Assembly (NCBI GenBank): GCA_932294295.1
Contig: OW028578.1
Coordinates: 40,936,537 to 41,000,536, forward strand
Source of the DNA: Alitta virens
Lineage: Eukaryota > Annelida > Polychaeta > Phyllodocida > Nereididae
Direction: 5' to 3'
Length of the DNA stretch: 64,000 nt
Of this stretch, positions 1-8,106 are shown piece by piece. Position 1 is the stretch's first letter. The number at the start of each line of letters is the position of its first letter. A model generated the notes under the pieces. That model saw nothing but the letters and a program-made list of their open reading frames with translations. It made no database searches and was not told the DNA's origin. The translations under genes and the position numbers were made by a program.

Positions 1-619
1 ACTTACCAACTGTTTCAGCGTGATTTTTAGGCACATTATTAGCCGTGAGTCGTGCTATGGTGCTCGACTTTCCCACGCCACTTTTACCAGACACAAATAT
101 TTTGTACTGAAACTCATCGGGCTGCAGCTGTGGAGGAAAACTAGGCCTCTCCAGAAGTCCTGAAAATGTGCACAAACGAACAAGAATATCATCAGTCTGT
201 TTGAATGTCAATCTTCCATTCCACCATTACGTGTTTTAGGTATTGATGGGGCAATCTTTCATAAACATGGAAAATTAATACCAGACCGATTTAATAACTT
301 GATATAACATTGTACTGATTCTTGGATAATTTTGCTTGTGATACAACAACAAAAAATTGCAATCTTTTGCATGCAACACAATAAATGTTGCCTTATTACT
401 ATATATAGATATACCGACCAATTAAACAACACATGCATGAACAATAAAAAAATATTAACAGTAAATTTCAGTAAATTATTTCAAATACATTGTATAAACT
501 TCAGTCTCACCAAACACTTTTCGTCTCTGAGTATTTCTGTTCATTATAGTCGACATAATTTGCTGGCCCTCTGCACTGCGGTGCCAATCTCGCACAACAT
601 ACTCCGTTGCGTTTAACAT
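1..619 (-). CDS. cplane2: CPLANE2/RSG1 small GTPase, 5' two coding exons (gene continues off left edge)
   Basis: REM2- and Rab-like small GTPase 1, also called ciliogenesis and planar polarity effector 2. In vertebrates this protein acts with the CPLANE proteins (Fuzzy, Inturned, Wdpcp) at the basal body in ciliogenesis. Two exons are visible: 619-511 (start ATG at 619-617, 36 codons plus one base, donor GTGAGA) and 159-7 (acceptor TTTTCAG, donor GTAAGT at 6-1). The N-terminus reads MLNATEYVVRDWHRSAEG and continues through RRKVFGLLERPSFPP to KIFVSGKSGVGKSSTIARL. From memory, the vertebrate protein has the same order: a WHxSAEG segment, RRRVFGLLERP, then YKIFVSGKSGVGK. The P-loop is GKSGVGKS. 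Switch II, the G4/G5 motifs and the C-terminus lie outside the window. Both introns are phase 1. Its stretch NHAETVG matches the region just before switch I. The call is firm; the two exons are seen directly and the function is inferred from the family. Confidence 0.93.
7..159 (-). CDS. cplane2: cplane2 coding exon 2 (P-loop exon)
   Basis: 153 bases between a TTTTCAG acceptor (166-160) and a GTAAGT donor (6-1). It encodes GLLERPSFPP, then KIFVSGKSGVGKSSTIA with the GTP-binding P-loop GKSGVGKS, then NHAETVG leading to switch I. It starts and ends in phase 1. Confidence 0.93.
511..619 (-). CDS. cplane2: cplane2 coding exon 1
   Basis: 109 coding bases from ATG (619-617) to a GTGAGA donor at 510. 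It encodes the conserved N-terminal WHRSAEG segment and RRKVF, ending in phase 1. No upstream coding exon is needed because the vertebrate protein also starts only a few residues before this segment. Confidence 0.9.
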
Positions 620-1324
620 ATTAATTCAGGGTTAATGATTTTCTTTTTCATGCCATCTGTAACAAAATTTTAAGTATAAAGAACCAATATATATATATAT
701 ATATGTATGACACTATATGTTACTATTGTTAGAAATAAATTAGAAATATTTAAAATAATTTCTTATTTATTTCTCAGTAATACCATGATTGCAAAGGCCA
801 TAAGAAAACTCAGTATTGCAAGGATCCTTAATACATCATTGTTAACATATGCCTTTATGGTAACAGCAAACGAGGCTTATTAAAAGAAGAGAACATGAGC
901 AATGACGAGTGACCAAGCTCAACACATAACTTGTAATATAATAATGTAAACACTGTATTATCACTCGCAGGTAGACCACTGTCTAAAGTGTCACAGTTGC
1001 AATGCATGACTTAGTTGTGTACAAATCACCTGTTGAACTTCTTGACTATATTAATGCATTGTTAAATAGTAAAATGCACTAACCATTTCTCGATTAACCA
1101 CATTCTTAATTTCCTGATTGATCATTCAAGTTATTTCAAATCCGGCAGATGGCGCAGTAGTACCGCGCACCTGTTGGCATATCCGCTAGAGGCTGTAACC
1201 ATGGAAACAGACACTAATTTCATAATTTCAGTTAAATGCAATCATTCTATGATGCAATATAGATGATAGATCCGAATTAATAATATACAGTGGTCATTTC
1301 AACACACGTTCTACTTATAACAAT
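620..1324. other. Intergenic spacer between amidohydrolase 3' end and cplane2 start; cplane2 5' region
   Basis: About 700 bases without a supported gene. It must contain the cplane2 promoter and 5' UTR (minus strand). It is AT-rich, with a short (AT)n at about 688-706. The GC-richer stretch 1140-1210 holds a CTCF-like site and an ACCATGGAAAC stretch similar to an X-box/RFX half-site, which would suit a cilia gene but is only half a site. No TATA box was identified. Confidence 0.5.
1142..1156 (+). promoter_or_regulatory. CTCF-like motif upstream of cplane2
   Basis: CCGGCAGATGGCGCA matches the bilaterian CTCF core (CCASYAGRKGGCRSY) at all but two positions. It lies about 520 bases upstream of the cplane2 ATG, in the gap between that gene and the amidohydrolase gene. 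The motif match is seen; binding is inference. Confidence 0.4.
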
Positions 1325-1330
1325 TTTATT
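1325..1330 (-). terminator. Poly(A) signal AATAAA of the amidohydrolase gene
   Basis: The minus strand reads AATAAA 55 bases after the TAG stop at 1387-1385, so the 3' UTR would be under 100 bases. It is the first canonical signal after the stop codon. Confidence 0.7.
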
Positions 1331-1384
1331 GCAATTAACATGTGGGACACCGATCACTGCACTAATCCCAGCAGTACATGAACG

Positions 1385-1626
1385 CTAAAATTGGCCATCT
1401 TTAATCAGCAATAAATCTTGCATAGGTTTCAGTCTTTGTGTAATATCTGCATTGGGAAATGTCACATCGTCAACTATTTCGTATCTTCTGCCATTTCTCC
1501 AAACTGCCTTTGGTGAAATTTTTTGCTTGATTCTTCTTATTTGACCTTGGCAGTCTTCAATGTCAAGGTCACATGGTTCGATCTTCAATACTGTCACATC
1601 TGCTTCCCTGCCCACTGTCAGGGATC
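1385..1626 (-). CDS. Amidohydrolase exon 8 (C-terminal)
   Basis: 242 bases from acceptor TTGTAG to the TAG stop at 1387-1385. Encodes GSLTVGREADVTVLKIEP, the strand that closes the small beta-domain, followed by SPKAVWRNGRRYEIVDD. The last 25 or so residues look lineage-specific. Confidence 0.92.
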
Positions 1627-4600
1627 CTACAACAAAATAATTGAAAATAAAATACTTGCAAACCAATTACTTTAGGTCAAATTTTTTCACATCTCCCACA
1701 GAAGTTTACAGAATCTGCAGAAGAGCGGACCCAAATTTATGCCCATATTTTGCCCATTAAAAATTAAATTTTATCCAATATTTCACAAGTTTTAAGTTCT
1801 AGCACAATTAAAATAACATTTGGTGTAGATAAGCAAAAATAAACGCTGTCTTTACCGTGAAGATGAAACTGCCGTCAAAACTACATTAGTTTGAGACGTC
1901 ATACATAGATTTCAAAGCATTTTTACGTCATTGGCCTGGCAATGAGGCTTGTTAAATGTGGTCATAAATCTGCCATACTGCACTTTTTCCAATTTATTGG
2001 TATAAATTATTGTATAAGTTAAAACTTTTGCCATTAAATCAGGTGGGTCCAATTGAATAAGACAAATTAAGGTGACTATGTATATATACGATAATTTTTC
2101 ACACAATCATTTTTCAATTCTTTTCCATAGGAACCATATTTAGTCTGAAATAGTTACACACATGCCCAGCTGTATAGTTAGTCTTAATGGTGAGGTTCTA
2201 TATTTACCTATATCACTTGACCTAGAGATGACCTTTGCAGGGGTCAAGGTCACAGCTTTAATGACCTCTTTCAAGGGCATTCCCACATGCAACATTTTTG
2301 TCATAACTGCCACAAGGTCATACGCTGGACCTTGTGTATTTCCTGAATGAAGATCTGTACTTAACACATCACAGAAGAATCCTTGCTTAGAGCATTGTTC
2401 TGCTACTGTCCACGTAAAGCTTCCCTGCAAAAAAAAAAAAGGAAATTATTTTATTATTATCATGCAAAATCTTATTGGCTGATGAATTATAATTTATAAT
2501 TAACCAAGAATTGAACAGTCCTTTTTTTTTCTTTTTAATATTGAATTGTTTATTGTCATATATTTCATAATAATATTGTACATATGTATATAATTTTCCT
2601 TCTGGAAGGCACATAGCTGCTGCTGAGAAGTTAATTTTAAGTTAGATAAATTAGCAATACAAGCTGAATACCATGGAACAAATAACCAAATATATATATA
2701 TATATTTAATAAAATGACATAATTTTTATCAACTACTCTTCAAAAGGAACCCCAATTTATTCCATTTTTTGCAAAGAATTAAGGACAAATTTCTCATTTT
2801 CAGTACATATTTTGTAGAGTGTATAAGATCAGTCCACTACATGAGTAGTTATATGGAAATTGGGCCAAGATAATTGCAGTATATATTTCACTTTGAAGAC
2901 ACTATTTGCTTTTCAACCATATTCATTGCCATACAATTACCTGACCATGGCCAACATCAAAAATAACACCCCTTGATTGTGCCGATTTCACATCTGATAG
3001 GACTTGCCCGGTTGCTGAATTTAGAATCGTGCTTGGATAGCCATGAAGGGAATGCGTGTATACGTCTCCTGGTCTAAGATTTCCTGGGCAGGACAAGTGG
3101 TTACTATCTACAAAAATAGTAATCAGCGTAATTAAGGACATAATTTTACTATCTGCAGTCTAAGAAAGACAGATCCTACCTACAATTACTTTCTGCAATT
3201 ATTCCAAACCACTATGCCCATTACATACATTATAGATTCAGATTCAGATTACTTATTTTTACCTATGAACTAAACAGTTACAGAGACAGGGATTGCCCTC
3301 CAAGGAAGTTGACTTCCGCTATCGAGGGCAACCCCTCTAAATTGTACATAAAAGTATTATTTTACATAATATTATAAAGGTATATAATTATCAAATATCA
3401 TGTGTCAATAATCTTATAATTGATATATAAGGTATAGTTTTCTAAAACTAATAAATATTCTTCTATCTTTCTTTATTGTCTGGACCTCTTTACCTGAGGA
3501 TTGTGTTGGAATTGATGAAAACGTGTGATGCACCATTAAAGGTTTTCCAATTTCTTGACTCACTTGGAGGGCTCGTCTGGAAGTTTAGAAAACAAAATAT
3601 ACATGAATACTAAACTTTATCTTTTAATACTTTATCAATTAAAAAATAACTTAATGTACCTTCTAAATGTAATTTCAAAAATGTCTGGAAGATTTACTAT
3701 ATATATATATAGCTTTTATTGACACTTTTTCATATCAGAAAAGATACATATGTCACATATCTATTCACTACGTCTATCTAAAACTACATCTACAAAAATC
3801 TGATGTGCAAGTTCTCATTATTTTATACATAATATACAGCTTAACATTTAAGGTCCCAGTTGCCACAATTTGATGTTTTCTGGACAGAGTCCTGCTCTTA
3901 AACATTCAGTATTAAGGCGAAATAATATATATATATATATATAAGTACATAAAAGATAGCAAATAAAATCACAGATCAAATCACAAGTACTGATTACAAT
4001 ATCAATATTAGATTTAAATTTTACAAAAATATACACAAATATTTACTGACAAGATGTTAAAACAGGCTTACAAATAACAATTAAGACCAAACGCAAAATG
4101 CAATTTCTTGTCAAACATATCTTAGTATTCATACAATTAATTAAAATAGGATAATCTTTTGATGCATCCATGTTTGCAATAACTATTTATATAATTGCTG
4201 GAATGGATTTCAAGTTTAATATATCAAGATTATTTATATATAGCCTTAAAAATATTTCTGTTGCGGACATTTGAAAACCTCATCAGCTGGGTAGGTAGGA
4301 ATTTGTTTTTTATCTCAGAAGAATATTTTACAAATATTAAACTAACCGCCAGGGCCCCGCGTTACCGCAAGAATAGACCCGGAAACAATTTGAATACTTA
4401 ACTTTTTTTTTTTTTTAAAGCAAGGGAAACAATTTGTCATACGCACTGATATATGTTCTATTCAGAATATCTTTAGAATTGCCTAATTCAATTAATAGAT
4501 GACGTCACCTGTAGACCTCTTCCTCATTCTTTCCACTGTTACAAACATCTCGAGTCAATCTGACCTTGACCCCCACCACAAGGTCAGGAAAATCCTCGGC

Positions 4601-6412
4601 TGCTTTTTTAACGAGTTCCACATCAACTTGGTTGAGGGAGTCACATTCACCACCTGCTCCTGATTATTAACAGGATTAATAAGAGTTTTAATTTATATTT
4701 ATATACAATTTATACCACCTTTAGTCTAACATTTAGGTTCCATAATGTTCCATGAGCTTAAAGCTGGATCATAACTCAAGACAGTGGCCAAAATCTATTG
4801 CATTCACTACATTGTCTTCTTAGTACTGATTACCTACCATCCAGAGCCTTGCTGGGTTCACTATTTCTCTATGAAATAAATAAACTTCATCCCCCCCCCC
4901 CCCAAGTGATGACATCACAATACTCAACGATGGGTGCTGATGCCATTTTCATTGTATTTCCAATGTTTTGGTCTTGATTTCTTTCAATGTATCATTTATT
5001 TGTTCGTAATTAATGCTGGACAGATTCAATAGCTTACACATATTTAGTGTGCCTTGATCAAATAAGGTGATTTTCAATCATTTGATAAAGTTTTACAAAT
5101 AAGCAAAATGACAGGGAATGATCAAGGACCATGCATTTTGTAAATCAGTTTTACCGAGCTTTCCTTGTACGATAAAATCAATGGCATATCATCCTGATAC
5201 ACCAAAGCATTGAAATATTAAAAAGATACATAATAATATCATAATTTTGATAAATGAATATTTGACAGTCAATATCAGTTACTTAAAATTTAGTCATTAC
5301 CATTGTGAGTGACACAGAAAGTATAGTTCACATTCTTGTAAAAATTTACAAACTTAACAACAAAGTCCTTACCGAACCCAGCACACCCAGCCGCTGCCAA
5401 TCCATGGGCCGCAACATGCACAAATGCAAGAACCCTCGTCTTTGATTGATCCCGGATGAAGTGAGCAAGTCCAGCTAAAGTCCCTGCTCCTGAGTAAAAC
5501 GATATCATTGAATATGGCAAGTACAAATGCATTTAAGCAAAAGACAAAATTTACATATTTGCAACAATTTTATTAATCGGCAAGCCTAGTGCATTTTTGC
5601 AGTTGAAACAAATGCTTGTATAATAATCAATTATTATAAAAATCTCATTGCAAAGTACAATGCTTGAGGTTGATAATATATCATTTATTAAAATCATTTT
5701 GCAGCTTTTTACTCATTTACCTGCACTCCCAGCATCCACCGCAGTTGTTACTCCTCTTGCCAGGCAATATCTTCCCAAAAAAAACACACACAAAAAAAAC
5801 AGCAGACATTAAAAATGTTAATAAATCAAATACTGTGAACGGGTATCCATTTACAGTACACTACTAAACACATAATATAATTGCGATAGTATTTTAATTT
5901 TGTGAAAGATTTTGGAGATGACTGATGAGTCTAGATAGATAAATAGATAAATAGATAAATAGATTATTCTGTATGTGTATAATATCTTGGAACCTAAGTA
6001 GCATACAGAGCATGTGTGAATTACGGCTAAGTTTGTAGTACAGTGAACAATTATTGTCTTTAATTCATTCTCAAATTCCTTTCATACAAACATTATAGAG
6101 TCATCAGTTATCGGATACCTACCTATCAACATTTATCCCGAGAGGAGTACAGTGCTCGTATAAATGCGTATGCAGATCAATTAAACCTGGACAGACTATA
6201 CACCCCTCAGCATTGAATTCTTCAAACGATACTTCTTCTGAAACATCTCTGCTCGTTTGGATGCATTTCTGTTCCAACGATTTCTTCAATTCCTCCATTT
6301 TCTGCGGAGCTCCCACTCCAGCAATGACTCCATTGTCTATTATGATGTCACAATAGTCATCTAGGTCATTTGCAGGGTCAATGACCCTTCCACCTTTTAT
6401 GTGATACATCAT
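1385..6412 (-). CDS. COG3964-type amidohydrolase/deacetylase, complete eight-exon gene
   Basis: Predicted cytosolic metal-dependent amidohydrolase of the dihydroorotase-like superfamily, closest by eye to the bacterial COG3964 group (Atu3266/EF_0837-type deacetylases of N-acylated amino or hydroxy acids). Exons: 6412-6123, 5770-5721, 5489-5373, 4659-4509, 3576-3494, 3107-2941, 2424-2208, 1626-1385. All junctions are GT..AG and phases agree, giving 438 residues, similar to or slightly longer than bacterial relatives. Seen in order: N-terminal GGRVIDPAN beta strand; metal motif DLHTH (H81, H83); VDAGSAG; VGVKVR with K184, the expected carboxylated bridging lysine; PLMVHH (H219/H220); YTHSLHG (H249); VIFDVGHG; STDLHSG with catalytic D310; C-terminal GSLTVGREADVTV typical of amidohydrolase ends. 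ATG 6412 follows an in-frame stop; the second codon is also ATG. There is no signal peptide. The natural substrate is unknown. It lies tail-to-head with cplane2 and divergent from spen. Confidence 0.93.
2208..2424 (-). CDS. Amidohydrolase exon 7 (catalytic aspartate exon)
   Basis: 217 bases from a T-rich acceptor ending TTGCAG to donor GTAAAT. Encodes GSFTWTVAEQC, then DVLSTDLHSGNTQGPAYDL with the catalytic D310, and MTKMLHVGMPLKEVIKAVT..PAKVI, which matches the family's final helices. Confidence 0.93.
2941..3107 (-). CDS. Amidohydrolase exon 6
   Basis: 167 bases from acceptor TTTGTAG to donor GTAATT. Encodes LRPGDVYTHSLHGYP (metal-ligand histidine) and ends with SRGVIFDVGHGQ, a conserved glycine-rich turn of the family. 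It ends in phase 0. Confidence 0.92.
3229..3480 (-). mobile_element. LINE-like 3' tail fragment in amidohydrolase intron 5
   Basis: On the minus strand the fragment ends AAATAAGTAATCTGAATC followed by further TCTGAA units. A short simple-repeat tail after an AATAA-type signal is typical of 3' ends of CR1/L2-like non-LTR elements. No reverse transcriptase is present; the 5' boundary is a guess. Confidence 0.4.
3494..3576 (-). CDS. Amidohydrolase exon 5
   Basis: 83 bases from acceptor TTCCAG to donor GTAAAG. Encodes RALQVSQEIGKPLMVHHTF, with the metal-ligand histidine in PLMVHH. Confidence 0.9.
4509..4659 (-). CDS. Amidohydrolase exon 4 (carboxylated-lysine exon)
   Basis: 151 bases from acceptor AATCAG to donor GTGACG. 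Encodes GAGGECDSLNQVDVELV, then DLVVGVKVRLTRDV, with K184 as the expected metal-bridging carboxylysine. TGACCTTGA at 4561-4569 falls in these codons. Confidence 0.92.
5373..5489 (-). CDS. Amidohydrolase exon 3
   Basis: 117 bases, acceptor ACTCAG and donor GTAAGG, phase 1 on both sides. Encodes GAGTLAGLAHFIRDQS and TRVLAFVHVAAHGLAAAG, equivalent to the strand after VDAGSAG in bacterial relatives. Confidence 0.92.
5721..5770 (-). CDS. Amidohydrolase exon 2 (50 bp micro-exon)
   Basis: Only 50 bases, encoding YCLARGVTTAVDAGSAG. The acceptor follows a long pyrimidine/GT tract and ends GGGAAG; the donor is GTAAAT. The GVTTxVDAGSAG segment is a hallmark of the COG3964 group, which fixes the exon despite its size. 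Confidence 0.9.
5934..5964 (+). repeat. GATA-type microsatellite in amidohydrolase intron 1
   Basis: Four 8-base units of the form AGATAAAT in tandem. Confidence 0.7.
6123..6412 (-). CDS. Amidohydrolase exon 1
   Basis: Codes for residues 1-96 plus two bases of codon 97. It starts MMYHIKGGRVIDPAND and contains the metal-binding CPGLIDLHTHLYEH. The donor GTAGGT at 6122 is required, because reading on meets TAG at 6121-6119. An insertion at residues 39-68 (charged, Glu-rich) separates strand 1 from the HxH motif. Confidence 0.93.
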
Positions 6413-7834
6413 AATGGCAATACATGAAAGTTAAGCTGTTTTAAGGAATACATTTGCACATAATAAATGAGAGCTGTTATCGCAAAGCTGTTTGTTTAAC
6501 ACATTCAGGACCCTGCAGTGTGGATACATATTATCTTATCAATGTCATAAATTGCAGTTTTCACACACCCATTTTTAATGCAAAAACTTTCAATTGTTCA
6601 CATTAAAGTTTAGGGCGTGATCTTGCCTCAAATCAGTCTACAGTGGCCGGTGATAGCTTCTCGTTGATTGAGTGAAAGTCACCCCATTCAAGTAGGATAC
6701 CATGTCATATATATTTTTAATGGAAAAATCACTTCAGAAATCCATTAGTGCATGGACGTAAAAGCCTTTTACGCCCATGATGAGTGGGACTTCAATGCAT
6801 CTGGAAACATAAGAGAAACATTACCAAAATTTTGACTATGTACTTGGATCCTCTAACTACAGGATCCTTTAACTACAAGATCTTATAAATAATAACATGT
6901 CCCATTTGTCCAAGTCAGCATTCACTGACGTAGACTAAGTGGACATCATGTACCTATATACTCCTATTCCTCAAACTTGAAATATGCTAAAGTGGCACTG
7001 AGACCCAGACATGGAAATTGAATTACTCCGCCCTTTGGAGTGTTATAAATAATATTAAATAATATAGTGTAACTTCCAAGACATTGTTCTGATCGACTTC
7101 CTCTGAGCTAGGGCAAAGACTAAGACTTAAAAAAAAAATCCTTGCTTTGAGTGCCTTGCCCAATAAACACCAGGTGTCAGGCTACATCAGTTGGGATGAT
7201 ATTTTTTGGGGGAGGCACTTTCCATTAATACTTGTATCAGAAAAGTTTTAAATACAACAGCGATTGTGTTGGAGTGCCCCCCTCCCCCTTGGATCCACCC
7301 ACCCACAAATTCACAATGGGGCCTCATTTAAGTGCAGGGCTAGGCATTATTATAAGCGCACTGTACACTGTAGCTGTTACTTCGCATAGATTTAGCAAAA
7401 GTTATTAAACTTTCAATCTTCAAGCCTGGCTCTATTTCCTCATTGTGTTTTAGGAACCGATTTCACCAATCATGCACTTTGTATACACAATTCATGTGCC
7501 ACAAGAGTTTTAGACTAAAAACGAAACACCCCCATTGTCAGTTATTGTCCAAACTGCCTTTGCAGACATACAGAGACTGTCTCAACAGACCAGTGGCCAA
7601 GTCAAAGCCTGACATTTTCAGTGACAAAGGGCCCAAACTGTGAGGGCATTTTATAGCCAAATCAACTCTTACAAAAAAAATGAGGCAGCAAATGCTCTCC
7701 AACAAACTCACAAACAAACGAAATACTACAATTAATGGCGACTAGTTTGCTCAGAACAGCTGTTAGTGACACGAAAATGAACCTCCACACATCTCACTGC
7801 ACATTATGCCAGACATGACCTGATTATGTTAAGT

Positions 7835-7847
7835 AGGTCAGAGGTCA
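7835..7847 (+). promoter_or_regulatory. Perfect DR1 nuclear-receptor element upstream of spen
   Basis: AGGTCA G AGGTCA: two consensus half-sites with one-base spacing, the arrangement bound by RXR/HNF4/COUP-type receptors, 177 bases before the spen ATG. Spen/SHARP itself is a nuclear-receptor co-repressor in vertebrates, so receptor control of its gene would be a feedback loop; that last point is inference. Confidence 0.5.
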
Positions 7848-7895
7848 TGTGGACATGCGCAGAGCGTACGAAAATGGGACTCCAGTGCGCATGTA

Positions 7896-7903
7896 TGACG
7901 TCA
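7896..7903 (+). promoter_or_regulatory. Palindromic CRE (TGACGTCA) in spen promoter
   Basis: Full CREB/ATF octamer in the CpG-rich stretch about 120 bases before the spen ATG, a usual distance for a functional CRE near a start site. Confidence 0.5.
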
Positions 7904-8023
7904 CGCGGAGCGCGTGCACAACACGTTTGAGTCTTCTCCCTTGAACGCTGTATTATGGAGTTCCTTGGGATTTTACTATGATAATTCAGAAGATATGGTC
8001 TACACTAAGTTAGCTGCGACATC

Positions 8024-8106
8024 ATGGTACGAGAGACCAGATACCTATGGGTTGGAAATTTGCCAGACAAGGTTACTGAGGAAAGGATATCACAACATTT
8101 TGAACG
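8024..8106 (+). CDS. spen: spen coding exon 1
   Basis: 27 codons plus two bases, beginning MVRETRYLWVGNLPDKVTEE and ending ISQHFE plus CG, with donor GTAAGC. A longer open frame crossing the same bases from 7914 is a shadow in another frame. Confidence 0.95.

Larger units (their letters stand above)
6413..8023. promoter_or_regulatory. Divergent promoter region between amidohydrolase (-) and spen (+)
   Basis: A 1.6 kb spacer between head-to-head genes, with no supported coding sequence. It becomes GC- and CpG-richer towards spen (7850-7920). It holds a DR1 nuclear-receptor element and a palindromic CRE near the spen end. The spen 5' UTR must lie in its right part, but the cap site cannot be placed. 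Confidence 0.55.
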
